From assembly GCF_036320965.1 (NCBI RefSeq), contig NC_092271.1, positions 20,802,029-20,866,028 of the forward strand: a stretch of 64,000 nucleotides of DNA, read 5' to 3'. The stretch comes from Panulirus ornatus. Lineage: Eukaryota > Arthropoda > Malacostraca > Decapoda > Palinuridae. Below the pieces are notes generated by a model. It had not been told where the DNA came from. It saw nothing but the letters and a program-made list of their open reading frames with translations, and did not search any database. Numbering within the stretch: position 1 is the first letter of the stretch; each line of letters starts with the position of its first letter. The position numbers were made by a program, and so were the translations under genes. Of this stretch, positions 21,846-34,070 are shown in pieces.

Positions 21846-24417
21846 CGAGAGTGTAAGACTCCCAGCCCGCGCAGTACAATCAGACGATCATAAATAAAGT
21901 AATCACATTAATACCGTAGGTAATGCAGGTCTCACACTGACCAACGACCATTCATTTTCCAAGATAACTTTCCAATTCAGATAACAAAAAAACGATCATA
22001 TCTGAAAACCTCCCGTTTGTTTTTTTTTTTTCTTTTTTTTCCTTAGAATCACTGGAGCATTAATTATCTGACGTGATGAGAATGGAAACATTTTTTTTTT
22101 TCTTGTCATACCTCCCGCCCTTAAGCCGCCTGGCGCTCATCTTTTGTCCCGCTGCAGTCGTGTGTTGGGGGGGCGGGGCGCGGGGGGTGGGCGCGCGCAA
22201 GTCGAGTCTTGAGGGGTCAACACTTCCCTAATGAGTCCATTCACACGAGCATACAACGCTGGCACCGCTCCTTCCCCCTTCGGTAACGCTACATCTTCAC
22301 CTTACACGTTGAAGGAAACGTATCGTGATTACTTCCACCTTTCAATTTCTCACTTGAATTCCCCTTTATCACAACTTAATACCATTGATTTCTCACTAAA
22401 GTGCGTCTCTGTCCACGTTTCTTCGCACTATAGCTGGCTTTTAGTCTGGCTCTCTTGCCGAACAAGCTATGATACAATGAGCCGGTTACCTACACTCAAA
22501 TGTGCCGTCTAACTTGGGAGCGAAGAACAAGTTTCTAGACATTCAAATGGCCATCACTGACAAACAATAGATACGAGACTTTTAAAAAGTTAACCACATC
22601 AGTCACACAGCTGAAGATAACATTACCCTTATCAGAGGCGGTTCTTTCTCCTTTCTATAGCAGTCCAGGGCTTTCAACCACCACTATGTCTATCAAGTCT
22701 GACTGAGTCTGAGCGAAGACTTCTCGTTAACATGTCCGTATGGTGATTAAAATACCTATGATACCCGTCACAGTTCTACTGTTATTCATAACGTTGATGC
22801 ATATTCATATATGTTCTACGTCAGCTATATATATATAGCAGTGCATATACCGCCAGCGAGGAGAGAAACCCAGGGCTGTGAAATAGCCTTCAGGGCCTCT
22901 GGTAGAGAGAGGCTCTGATGCTAACAGTATGTCGGGTGTGTGGACCACCATCACTCGGGTCTGTTGTGGTAGTGTGTGTGTGATCGCGCCCCGTCCCATG
23001 GTGAGGCTCCAGCACTGCTGGGTCACTGTTCCTCCTTCAATCGACGTGGGCCACACTCGATCTACAGCATCTCAATCGTAATGGTGTGTTTACTTAGGAC
23101 TGTCTTGTGGCTTCCAGCTTCCCCTTAATCGTGGTACTGACGGAGTGTACGTCATCCAACACAGCCTCCCTACTGCCCTTGTTATGCCGCCATGGCTGTA
23201 TAATTTGTCACATAACAGAAGGAAATCAAAAGAGACGGCTTCATCAATCAAACACTTGTCATAATTCCATCCACTATAGCCTTCACCAACCCAACTTGCC
23301 ACAAGTTAATATACCCTTGGTGTTATCCTACCCACTCTACATATTTGCTGTTATCTTGAATGAAAGGTGTTGTTCCTGTTAACTATCACACCCTCCGGCT
23401 ATAATCTTGATCACAATACAGTGGTCATCTTGCTTACTGAAGACATTATACGCCATCTCCATATAATTTTCTCTCTGATTTCCTTCCTTGTGAGCCGCCT
23501 TGTTTCCTTAACAGTAACCTCTTTTGTGATGCTTTCTTGATACCACAACCTCCTGGATCATGATCCTTAAAGCAGGAGAGAGCATCTGTGGGCACACCCA
23601 GGTGAGGAGCGATTCTCCTCTCGTTGCCTGCCACTAAGCGGGTCATGGAAACACTCGCCGCTTGTGTAGAGGTGGTCGAGAGTCTGGAACGTCAAAGCTG
23701 TGTTGTATCTCCTTACAATCACTTACGCAGAGCCGCCGAGCGAGGCTTTGACTCTCGTCCGAATGTTAGATTATCACATCAACGTCGTGGGAGAGCTTCC
23801 ACGAGGGGATTACAGGGGCTTTGATGTGGTTGTGTTCAGTCTGGCGAAGAATTTCAGGGTCCCCCCCCTCAACCTATGATGGGTCGGGAAGGCGCGCCAT
23901 CGCTACAGAGGCAGACGCTCAAAGGGCACCAAGTCGGTGAATTGGGAGCATTTCACAAACTTCCTCTTTCCCATCCATGATTGTACTTTTGAGCATGTTT
24001 CATTATCTGTAAGGTATATAAACTATATCTTCGTTCACTACATCAACATTTTGCGTATGAAATTTTCTTGTAAGTTCAACTGCCTCTACCAGATTCCCTT
24101 CACTAAATTCTACACCTCGATCTGTGACAATCTCCCTCCGTCACACATGCCTTCGCAAATCCCCCCTACTTCTCTTTTCCCTCTGTGTTACGATCGGAGG
24201 ACTCGGTGGGTCTACCCTCCGCCCCACACACTCGCTGGATGAGACGTCAGCTACATCCCTCAGCAGCTGCCTGTGGCTCGCATGACAAGAACTTCCGACG
24301 CGACTCCTGGTGGTGGTGGTGGTGGGGGGAAAAGTTGTGTGTTTATCTGAAGGTCCTGACTCTGGTACCACCTTATCTGCTTCCTTCTGTTTGGCCCGAG
24401 TCCCCCCTAAGTGTATT

Positions 24418-24419
<2 letters not shown>
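21846..24419. other. No gene seen
   Basis: About 2.6 kb without long microsatellites. Contains T-runs near 22020-22040 and 22090, a GC-rich G-run patch at 22165-22200, and only short unremarkable ORFs. Confidence 0.5.

Positions 24420-24492
<73 letters not shown>
24420..24492. repeat. CT microsatellite
   Basis: Pure tract of 36 units. GTC triplets follow at 24507-24524. Confidence 0.95.
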
Positions 24493-24494
<2 letters not shown>

Positions 24495-24524
24495 GAATCC
24501 ATCTTCGTCGTCGTCGTCGTCGTC

Positions 24525-25293
24525 CTCCTCCTCTTCCTTCCTCCCTCCCTCCTCCAAGTCCTCCTCTCCCTTCTTCACCTTCTCCTCGTCTTCTTAATGT
24601 TCCCTCAGGTCCTAAGGCATGATTTAGGGCCCTTACACCCTATGAAGGACGCTTCACTTTCGTCAATCTCCTCCTTAAGTACGAAGGGATGATGAACATG
24701 TGTGCTACGGCGACACACGCACCTTCCTTCTCCAGGCGCGATGGCTTGAATATGGGCCAGCCCCTGAGGCCTAAATAGCTTGGTCTTCCACCCCCAGTTG
24801 TAGGGGAGGAGGTGGAAGAGCCTCCGAAAAGTATGTGTAAGGACCCTGACCGAAGTGTCCTGAAGACCTCTTAGGCCATCAGAGGGTATACGAAAGGTAC
24901 AGTAAGGAATCAGACCAAGCTCTTAGGAGTTTAGAAAACGATTCTAAAAACAAGATAAGGCATAGGTTAAAGTACTATCGAGGAAGAGGAGCCTCAGACA
25001 CTATCATCGGATAAGATAAAGATAAAGTGTGGTAAGCTGGATTAGACAAGCCTTCGAAAGTACCACAATACATCAACAAAGGTATGGTCTTAGAGCAATC
25101 TGCAGGGGGTAGAAGACTTCCGAAAGCATCATTAGCTTATGCGAGAAGTACTATGAAAATCATAGTTGCCACTGCCTATGATAAAAGCTCCGATGGAACA
25201 ATATGCCACAATATGCCAACACTAGGGAGAGATAAAGCCGTTCAATAATATCACTTGGTCTACTCTTACCTAAACCATTTCTCTTACCAGTTC

Positions 25294-25297
<4 letters not shown>
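24525..25297. other. No gene seen
   Basis: Unassigned sequence. Starts with CTCC-rich DNA. Confidence 0.5.

Positions 25298-25371
<74 letters not shown>
25298..25371. repeat. TA microsatellite
   Basis: Pure tract of 37 units. Confidence 0.95.
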
Positions 25372-25372
<1 letters not shown>

Positions 25373-26007
25373 GGTATACATTACTGCTCTTACTGAGGAA
25401 TAGCTAATCACTACTGAATTATTCCACAGTTGATTGGAACTGTTTTCTCGAGAGTCAATGAATTTCAGGTTCGGGATGATCAATCAAGTGCTTGGATGAT
25501 GTCACGCCGAGCCGGGGCCATGTCAACTGCGAGACGCAACGCCGCCGAAACCTACGCTGAGCTGATCCTGGTGACCTGGTTTCTTCCCCCCTCCGTCACG
25601 TCATCATAATGAGTTATTATCCAGTGACCTCGTTTCCCCCCCGAGCTTAAATCTCCTCCGGCTTCGTCGTCTGTGCGCTGTGGAGGCGCCTGATAAACAG
25701 AAGACCTCCCCGAACTGCCCACGCAAAAGGTGCCTCGACTGGCACTCGAACAGCGGCGGAGGCTTAGCCCTGTCTTGTGTTGGAGAGGCGGATTCTCCTC
25801 GCTTGGGTGACGCCCAAGACTAAACATGGAGCTGTTATTATAATGATTCAATATGGAGAAGGTCGGTGGTAAGGCTGTGACCCTTCCTGGATGTTTAAGA
25901 AGTGGAGGGAATTTTCTTGACGCGGAACTTTAAGCAAATTCACAACTTTTATGATACAAATGACGTGGCTGTGTCCTAGTCTGCTATACGTGACTGTGTT
26001 TGTGGCT
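25372..26007. other. No gene seen
   Basis: A 99-codon minus-strand frame (25552-25851) has no recognisable motif and no obvious splice signals. Confidence 0.4.
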
Positions 26008-26308
26008 GGCCTGATGTACTTCTGCTTGCCCTCATGTACTCCTGTCTGTCCTGGTGTACACCTGCCTCCCCTGATGTACTTCTGTCTGTCCTGGTGTACA
26101 CCTGCCTCCCCTGATGTACTTCTGTCTGTCCTGGTGTACTTCTGTTTCCCTTCAATTACTCCTGTCTGACCTGATGTACTTCTGCCTCCCCTCATGTACT
26201 CCTGTCTGTCCTGGTGTACGACTGCCTCCCCTGATGTACTCCTGTCTGTCCCGATGTACTTCTGCCTCCCCTCATGTACTCATGTCTGTCCTGATGTACT
26301 ACTTTCCT
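26008..26308. repeat. 20-bp minisatellite with 40-bp higher-order unit
   Basis: Alternating CTGTCTGTCCTGGTGTAC and TGCCTCCCCTGATGTAC half-units give a 40-bp period (26041, 26081) over about 300 bp. Confidence 0.85.
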
Positions 26309-26716
26309 CCACTCCACAAGCCAGCATACCATGATGGGCTAGACTCCACGAACCCCTCTCCACTGGGACACTCAACCGCTCGGTCTTAAGCAGATGATCC
26401 ACCATAGTGACCTCTTGGCCTCTAGATACACGTTACTATTTTGTCTAGCGTTCCTAATTGGTGGTTACGGATCAGGGAGGCATTCGTTACGGTGAGAGTC
26501 AGTGCAACAGGGGATGGGGGATACAGCCAGCGAGAGGTGGGAGAGGGCGAGACAGACGCTACTACGGGCGACGAGGAGAGGCTGATAATTTGACAGGAAA
26601 CTGATTCCTGATGAGGTGGGTTGGCTCCCTGGGCGACGCCAGACAATGGCCATCATCAGTTTGCGTACTTAAAAGGGTTCTGGGGAAGAGGGAACGGTAG
26701 GGTAGGGTAGGGGTAG

Positions 26717-26719
<3 letters not shown>

Positions 26720-26767
<48 letters not shown>
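26720..26767. repeat. GA microsatellite
   Basis: Left partner of an inverted GA/TC pair. Confidence 0.95.
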
Positions 26768-26769
<2 letters not shown>

Positions 26770-26791
26770 CTCTTTCATCTCTGCACTTGGC

Positions 26792-26792
<1 letters not shown>

Positions 26793-26862
<70 letters not shown>
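26793..26862. repeat. TC microsatellite
   Basis: Right partner of the inverted pair, separated by only 25 bp from 26720-26767. Confidence 0.95.
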
Positions 26863-26865
<3 letters not shown>

Positions 26866-27344
26866 CAATATAACAACGGTCACTGGCCATACACAGCTTT
26901 CCTCCTCCCTCAAAGTACCCTTCATCATCGTCTTTACGTCTTCTCCACCTCTTTGAGTCTTTCTCCTCCTCCTCGTGTTTACATCCTCCTCCCTCCGTGT
27001 TTATCTCCCCTCCACAAACTCTTCAACGTTATTGGCTTCGCTTTACCCCTGATATGTTATGCTGTTCTGCACACTTTATTCCATTTTCTTCCTCAGTTTT
27101 CTTCTCTTTTTTTTTCCCCCTGTTCTCCCCCAGGCACGTAGTACTGCTTCCCGTCCTCCCCCCTACGATACTGTCTCACCCGCTCTTCTCCCGTCTTCTC
27201 CAACTTCTTCCGTTCGTTCCCCCCCCCCTTTCCGTCTATCACTCCGCTCCCCCTTCTCCCCTCCCGTCGCCTCATCCACATTCTCGTCTCCCCCTCGTCC
27301 CCTTCCGTCTCTCCCTACCCAGACGTCTCCCATATCCCTCCCAC

Positions 27345-27585
27345 CCTGAGTAAGATGTGTAGGAGAGGGAAGGTAGGTCATGCCACCAAGGGAAGGGTGT
27401 GGGAGAGGTAAGGTCACCCCCATCATGGAAGCAGTGTGTGGGAGGGATGTAGGGGTGGAAAGAGCCACACTCCACTGTGGTAGAGGCATGGGAGAGGAAT
27501 AGTCATGCCACCGTGAGAGGGGCGTGGGAGAGGGGAGAGTCACACCACTGTGGGAGGGTGGTGGGAGCGGAGGAGGCCCACCTCA
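27345..27585. repeat. Degenerate GTGGGAGAGG minisatellite
   Basis: GTGGGAGAGG recurs with TCA(C/T)ACCAC spacers at intervals near 45-50 bp. Five to six diverged units. Confidence 0.6.
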
Positions 27586-28207
27586 CAAATCTCCCAGAGG
27601 AAGCCACGTTACCACATGCTTCCGCAGCAGCAGGCTCGAAGCAAATGATAGATACCCCTCACATGAACACCGAGAGTAAACATCCGGCCAATAATAATAA
27701 CGCGGCGATTTAAAGGCCACATTCACAACTGACGTTGTTTTCAATGTCTCGTTAGGCGTTGAGGTGACAGCGAAAGTTGGTGTCGATCATTCAAGCAGAA
27801 GCAGGTGCTTCATTGACAGGGACGAACTCTGATACCCGGAGCACCCCTTGAGTAAGGAGAGGAGGGGGTGGATGTCTTGGTGCCTCCGCGCCATCACCAG
27901 GCACCGAGAGGCACTGCCTACACAGCAGCAGTGATGACACGCCTCATCCACTAGTGTGTCAAGTGTGACCCCGGGCCATTGAGCACTCTCCTTGTGTAAC
28001 ACACACTCACACACACCCCCACCCGGCTTACCACTTCACCTGGCGCCGTAGGTGGGGTCGACTCCTTCAGTACCCGGGCCGTGGAAGGGCCTCTGTCAGA
28101 GGAGACCGTCGCATCCATTCCGGCAGCGGAAGTCTGGGGCGATCATACACCCGGGTGTTGTGCGGGGAGACCCTTCCTTGTGGGGGTACGAATTACACAA
28201 GCACTTG

Positions 28208-28208
<1 letters not shown>
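27586..28208. other. No gene seen
   Basis: Unassigned sequence. Confidence 0.5.

Positions 28209-28262
<54 letters not shown>
28209..28262. repeat. TA microsatellite
   Basis: Twenty-seven units, abutting a copy of the palindrome-repeat end. Confidence 0.95.
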
Positions 28263-28263
<1 letters not shown>

Positions 28264-28279
28264 CTATGAGTCCACGGGT
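28261..28279 (+). repeat. Single-arm copy of the palindrome repeat end
   Basis: TTCCTATGAGTCCACGGG directly follows the TA array 28209-28262. It differs by one base from the left arm edge at 20280-20297 and then diverges completely. It is probably the terminus of the same dispersed repeat family. Confidence 0.6.
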
Positions 28280-28636
28280 CTCTGTTCCTGCACATACGAC
28301 TCACAATATGTGCCTGTTTCCTGCTCTCTATTTGCAGCATCTGATCTCTTATGTTACAGGCATTCCATTTTGTCGATTCATCTCAAGATACATCCAAAGA
28401 AGACTCTTGTAGCCATTATTTCTTTATACTTTCCACTAAATGCGTCTTCTTCCCTTTGGTTACATCCCGTCTGAACTCCTCCAATTCCTTTCCATTTCGC
28501 TGTCATGCTCTTGGATCAAATGGTCCTCAATTTCCCTGTTTTCTTCTTTCATCCGATGACAAGTTCGACTGACTTTTGATTATGCCTCTTCTGTTTCATA
28601 GTTTCTTCCCCCCCATCTGTCATATGCTCTCATCCT

Positions 28637-28674
28637 GTTGCTCTATGTTAAACAGCTGCTCTATGTTAAACAGT
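28637..28674. repeat. 19-bp tandem duplication
   Basis: GCTCTATGTTAAACAGCT occurs twice in direct succession. Confidence 0.75.
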
Positions 28675-28914
28675 TTTCCCCCCAACCCTTGTGGTCCCAA
28701 ACAGATTTAGCTCTTCTCTGATTATATATCTTCCTCCGTCCAATTTCCTGACCCCGAGGGTAACCTCTTGACCCAACCACCTCCAAGAAGACCTAGTTAC
28801 ATCAGTACGGGTCATGGTAATTTACCTCGCCCGATTCCATTTTCTGGTCGAAAATTCTAGTATCATTACAGCTGGCTGTAGACTTGAGACTAAAATATAC
28901 ACTCAGTTGCAGCC

Positions 28915-28917
<3 letters not shown>

Positions 28918-28958
<41 letters not shown>
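28918..28958. repeat. GT microsatellite
   Basis: About 20 units. Confidence 0.95.
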
Positions 28959-28962
<4 letters not shown>

Positions 28963-29098
28963 CATCACCAGAGAGACACAAGGTGCCAAATTTTTCTTCT
29001 GTAAAACCGACTGTCTTCGGAACAAGCCGGACGGGAGGATCCTTCTTGGAGCTGGTCGCGACCAGAGGCCGGGAGGCCGAGGCCACAGAGCCAGCAGG

Positions 29099-29100
<2 letters not shown>

Positions 29101-29157
<57 letters not shown>
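29101..29157. repeat. GA microsatellite
   Basis: About 28 units. Confidence 0.95.
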
Positions 29158-29159
<2 letters not shown>

Positions 29160-29439
29160 CTATATGTAAATTCATCTTGGCCCAGTAATCCACTCTTAAG
29201 GAGTTTTCCCGAGGCGCCCCACCTGCTACGGGGGAAGGAACCACGCAAGCATCTGCTTTACACTGTCTCCTCCTCAAAGCTGGGGAGGTTCCTGTACCGG
29301 GGCTGAGGCAAGTTTGAGCGACGGAGGGGCCGCCCCGCCCCGCTTTTGGGGGGGAGTGGAGGGCGGGGGGGGGGGAGCGTAATTAGTTGTGGCTGAAGCA
29401 TCAAAAAGTTACGGCGCGTTGCTCTCCTCGGGGGGAGGG

Positions 29440-29490
29440 GGAGGAGGAGGAGGAGGAGGAGGAGGAGGAGGAGGAGGAGGAGGAGGAGGA
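29440..29490. repeat. GGA microsatellite with GGAA tail
   Basis: About 16 GGA units, then four GGAA units to 29503. Confidence 0.95.
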
Positions 29491-29599
29491 AGGAAGGAAG
29501 GAAGTTACAGTGTAGATCTTCTCCTCCTCTCTCTCTCTCTCTCGTCAGTGGGCGTTAAGCACATTCCTGCGGTCGTGTGGAAATGCTTCGTCGGGTGAC

Positions 29600-29606
<7 letters not shown>

Positions 29607-29646
<40 letters not shown>
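29607..29646. repeat. CA microsatellite
   Basis: About 20 units. Confidence 0.95.
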
Positions 29647-29647
<1 letters not shown>

Positions 29648-30934
29648 GTGGCGAATCTCCTGCCCATCTGACACTTGTTCACATATCAATGGTCCCGATA
29701 ACGTGCGCTTCAATACCTTCAAAATGCAACAGGAATACATGGGTTACTACCGAGGGATGTCGGCTGTCATTTTTCTGCTTGCACCAGCGGCCTCCGACAC
29801 CTCCACACTGACACTTCCTCCAAGGTCACGAATGGTCTTAATACCTCAAGGGCCCCTCCTCCATCCGTGGTACTCACGACCTCAGGGTCAGATGAGGACC
29901 GCCTTCCACTTGAGATCAACTGCCGTGGGACCACCTCCTGCTGCTGCTCCTCCTCCTCCTCCTCGACCTCCTTAAAGCCGCCACTTCCCTCCGACGGGGA
30001 ATTAATTGCCTCCTCAGGCAGGACCTGGTGGGGACGTCCCCGCCGCCAGGGAGGTATTTGCCCAATGTTCACAGGTGGTGCTGACCCACGAGAGAAAACG
30101 TATGGACGTCTATAAATGACACCGAAAAACACTTGTTATATTCACATGTTCACGAGCCTCCGTCAAGGCTTGAGCGATGGGTTATAGGAAGACAGTCATC
30201 TCGTTGGTCCGTCGTCTGAAAATACTGGAGAACCCTTTGGCTCTCGGATGTTCAATACGAAAAGAAAAAAAAAATACCGTATCTCAGAAAATCAAGTTAT
30301 ACAGACACTGCAGACAGCTTGAGTTTGTGGATGGCGACAGTGAACACCATTCGTATGGCATGACACACGGCGATGAAGCCTCCTGGCTCTTGAGGACGTA
30401 GGATCGAGCGGCAACCTGGTTGAATGGGACAGTTCGAAGGTTCAGATCTCCACAACGGTTCAAGGCTGACAATAATAAACTGTATGAGGAGGACATTCGA
30501 TTCGTTCAGGGGCCGATAGGAGACTGCTCCAAGAGGAGTTCATCCGATGGCTCGAGGCTGACACTAAGACGGTTCGAGGCTGATCCGAGACAGTTCGACG
30601 AAGACATTACATAACATTACGAGGGTTCGAAGCTGAATTAGATGGCGCGAAGTTGACGTTAATCACATTTCTGTATTGGAAAGCTTGGATTCCCCTTCAA
30701 ACACCTATCCATCATTATACACCGTTAATGTATACGAGTGCCAGAACAGTAAACCATATTGATGTAATAAATCAACATTAATAAGACTGTAACTATAATT
30801 AGGTCACAGGATTAAGACAGACTAATTACCCTCAAATTGATTTCGTTCACGAAAGGCCAAGGTCCCATGATGAAGGCATGGTGGATGAGCCCTGGGCGAG
30901 GGATAGCACTGTTGTCTCCCCTAATTATCACCCT
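29647..30934. other. No gene seen
   Basis: Unassigned. 30420-30640 contains loosely repeated GGTTCGA(A/G)G motifs. Confidence 0.45.
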
Positions 30935-31165
30935 GGGAGAGGTTAGGCTTACCAGCCTGTGACGTGACGCCGTCTGCAGCCCCGTTAAAGACGACGTGTC
31001 ACCCCCCCCAAGGGCGCTGGCATGACACACCTGTCAACCAGACCGTTGTCAGAGCGCGTGTCATCCGGGACGGTGACATGACACTCGCCGAGGACGGCGT
31101 CATGACACACCTGTCATCCACAACGGTGTCATGACACACTGGTCAGTCACCTTGACGGGGTCGTG
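30935..31165. repeat. Degenerate repeat with GTCATGACACAC core
   Basis: GTGTCATGACACACCTGTCA-like segments recur about six times at irregular 30-50 bp spacing. TCATGA is itself a palindromic hexamer. Confidence 0.5.
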
Positions 31166-32254
31166 ACCTTAAATCACCCAAGCCAACGTCAAGCCAAACA
31201 CCACCCAGAACAGCCGTGACACACGTCACCCATGATGACGAATGGGTCAATAGGTCAGTAAGACTCACTAATGTGATCCACACGGCTCTGTGGACGAGCC
31301 ACAGCTTCGTACATTGGACGCGCGCTGAGTCAGGAGCGGTATGTGAAGCCGAACGTGTGTGTGTGTGTGTGGGTAGGTGGGTGGGTGTGTGATCCCAGTC
31401 ATCCCACTGCTCGACGCTGTTCCGTCTTCGCTGTTCGATCCTCGTCGTCTGTCACTCCGTGTTCGACATCCGTCGCACTTCGCCGGTCGCACGTCTCTAC
31501 TCGCCCTTCGTCGCTCGACCCTGGCCACGCTTCCGTCACTCGCTGCACGACACTACAACTCGACACTCGATGCTGTACGCTTCTACCCGTAGTTCGCCAC
31601 TCGACGCTCGACACCGGTCAAGCCGAAGCTTCACTCGCTGCTCGACGCTTGTCACGCACACACCACTCCGCCACACGGACACCTGGATCACTTCTGGGTC
31701 TACCGTAAGAATCACATTTCATCGCACTCTCTTGGTCATATCTTTCATTTCTGGAATATCATCCAAACCTTTTCAAAACGGGTCTTTTCTAATATATATA
31801 CCTCATAAAAAGAGATCTTAAGAAATCAACACCTACTCTACTTCAACAGCCTTCACTCCAAATAATTCCTCGTATCGTCATAAGCAACTTTCGTAGAGAA
31901 GATAAGACGTGAGAAGTAACATCACACATCGAAGCTCTTCACCAAAGGTGGGTTTCCTAGGAAAGAAAACGTAACAGTACATCTCTTCCCCACTTTGAGA
32001 TAAAACCCCCATTCTCATTCTTAAGGCTATAACTCACTAATATTCAAACACAACCATAAGCATTCTTTTAGAGATTTTCCTTTTTAAATGGTATATATTA
32101 GAAAAAAAAAAAAAAAGATCAGTCGGGATTCCATCTGCGAGAGAGAAATTCGCACTCTGGTTCATAGCCCAAGAGAGAGAAAAAAAAAATTGCATTAAGT
32201 ATGAAATTGAATTCACTGAACCACTTAACGCCACGCCAAAATGCGACTCGATGT

Positions 32255-32259
<5 letters not shown>

Positions 32260-32328
<69 letters not shown>
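32260..32328. repeat. CT microsatellite
   Basis: Pure tract of about 34 units next to the 23-bp minisatellite. Confidence 0.95.
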
Positions 32329-32330
<2 letters not shown>

Positions 32331-32380
32331 AAGCCCCAAGAATGGACATCTCATTTCGGAAGTCAAATGAATCTAAAATA

Positions 32381-32640
32381 CTTCGCGGACTCTACCTTCG
32401 AATACTCGCGGACTCTACCTTCGAATCTTCGCGGACTCTACCTTCGAATCTTCGAGGACTCTACCTTCGAATACTCGCGGACTCTACCTTCGAATACTCG
32501 CGAACTCTACTCTGAATTTTCGCGGACTCTACCTTCGAATCTTCGCGGACTCTACCTTCGAATCTTCGCGGAATCTCTACCTCTGAATCTCCGCGGACTC
32601 TACCTTCGAATCTTCGCGGAATCTCTACCATGTATCTTCT
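32381..32640. repeat. 23-bp minisatellite, about 11 copies
   Basis: TCTACCTTCGAATCTTCGCGGAC units with starts at 32391, 32414, 32437 and 32460. Later copies include 25-26 bp variants. It immediately follows a CT array (32260-32328) and underlies a 200-codon artefact ORF. Confidence 0.9.
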
Positions 32641-33003
32641 CAGTTGTCAGCGAAATCGTGGTCATGACATGGCCCATTCTTCTCCCGGAGCAGAGCACGC
32701 AAATACACACTGATGATGCAGTGATGGTCAGAATAAGCACAGGATACCACAGTGTACTCGCTTTCCTACAACATGCTCCGAATGACAACAGTGACTTTGC
32801 ACCGCTGGAATCACAGTTCACAGTAAAGATAAGAAGATACTAATGTCCCTTAAGTGGTGATCGCACAGGTCGCATCCTGGAACAATCACGTTGATCACGG
32901 CAAACAGAAATCTCCCAAGCGAATGTCGAAACCCCGCGTGATAATGCCAGGCGCTCCACAACCACGAGTCGCACTTCAGAATGATAAACATTAGTAGGAT
33001 GAT

Positions 33004-33049
33004 AATGAACCATTGTAATGTACTTAATGAACCATTGTAATGTACTTAG
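33004..33049. repeat. 23-bp tandem duplication
   Basis: AATGAACCATTGTAATGTAC followed by TTA occurs twice in direct succession. Confidence 0.85.
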
Positions 33050-33140
33050 GAATATTAGGAACACAACAAGCTCGAGGAAATAATAACATATTAATAACTT
33101 TAACGGATAAATGACCATCTGGTATGACCTGACTGTGCAG

Positions 33141-33418
33141 GTATGTGTGTTGGCAGGGGTTTCCAACATAAACGTGTGTTTGCAATGGTTACCAACATGA
33201 ACGTGTGCTGGCAGAGGGGTCCCAAGATGAACGTGTGTTGGCAGAGAGGTTCCCAACATGAACGTGTGTTGGCAGAGAGGTTCCCAACATGAACGTGTGT
33301 TGGCAGAGAGGTTCCCAACATGAACGTGTGCTGGCAGAGAGGTTCCCAACATGAACGTGTGTTGGCAGAGGGGTCCGCAACATGAACGTGTGTTGGCAGA
33401 GAGGTTCGCAACATGAAT
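33141..33418. repeat. 31-bp minisatellite, about 9 copies
   Basis: GCAGAGAGGTTCCCAACATG-AACGTGTGTTG units with a strict 31-bp period (33241, 33272, 33303). Because 31 is not a multiple of 3, the minus strand is open in all three frames (up to 233 codons). These are artefact ORFs. Confidence 0.9.
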
Positions 33419-33784
33419 GATGCAGACCGCCAGCCAAATCCTGAAGGAAACGCACATTCGCCAGGACTGAATTTCGGATTCAGCGCATCCGACAAGGGTC
33501 ATGAAGGGGAGAAAACGCTGTCGGACTCGATGGAATAACAAAGTTTTGAAAACTTGCGTCGCAAAAAAAAATTACTACTTTTCAACTCTGCCTACCCGGA
33601 GATTATGGCACGCCCTCGTGAGAGACACAGCGTCACGCAAGGTCCTATATCTCCTTTCCGTCGCTGGCGTGTGTGCGCGCCTCCCCAGGGGCAGAGGCGT
33701 CAGGAGGAATTACTTCTACTGCGTTAAAACCATCCGTGGGAGGGGCTGGCGGCGGGCGTGGGGAAGTCACGAAGGCCGTCTAGA

Positions 33785-33787
<3 letters not shown>

Positions 33788-33858
<71 letters not shown>
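33788..33858. repeat. GA microsatellite
   Basis: About 35 units. An inverted CT tract lies 140 bp away at 33999. Confidence 0.95.
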
Positions 33859-33861
<3 letters not shown>

Positions 33862-33936
33862 TGCCGCCAGCTCTCATTCTTCTTTTTTCTCTGACTCACA
33901 AAATATGAGCAGATGTTGATCATAACTCGATCTACC

Positions 33937-33961
33937 AACAACAACAACAACAACAACAACA
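33937..33961. repeat. CAA microsatellite
   Basis: Eight CAA units between the GA and CT arrays. Confidence 0.9.
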
Positions 33962-33993
33962 AAAGTTCCTAAAGCAACTTTCACATGAAATCG

Positions 33994-33998
<5 letters not shown>

Positions 33999-34069
<71 letters not shown>
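33999..34069. repeat. CT microsatellite
   Basis: CT tract with two CCCT interruptions. Confidence 0.95.

Positions 34070-34070
<1 letters not shown>

Noticed and set aside
22165..22201. CpG-island promoter
   Set aside because: Only a 37-bp G-run and CG patch. No extended GC-rich region or adjacent gene.
23624..23824. Small basic protein gene
   Set aside because: Short frame with no conserved motif, no repeats and no splice evidence. Indistinguishable from chance.
26608..26640. Hammerhead ribozyme core (CTGATGAG)
   Set aside because: No GAAA box follows at usable distance.
26696..26717. Interstitial telomere repeat
   Set aside because: The units read GGTAG/GGGTA rather than the arthropod TTAGG, and only three to four copies are present.
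33141..33418. CRISPR array (31-bp regular repeats)
   Set aside because: Repeats are directly adjacent with no spacers and vary between copies. The DNA is eukaryotic.
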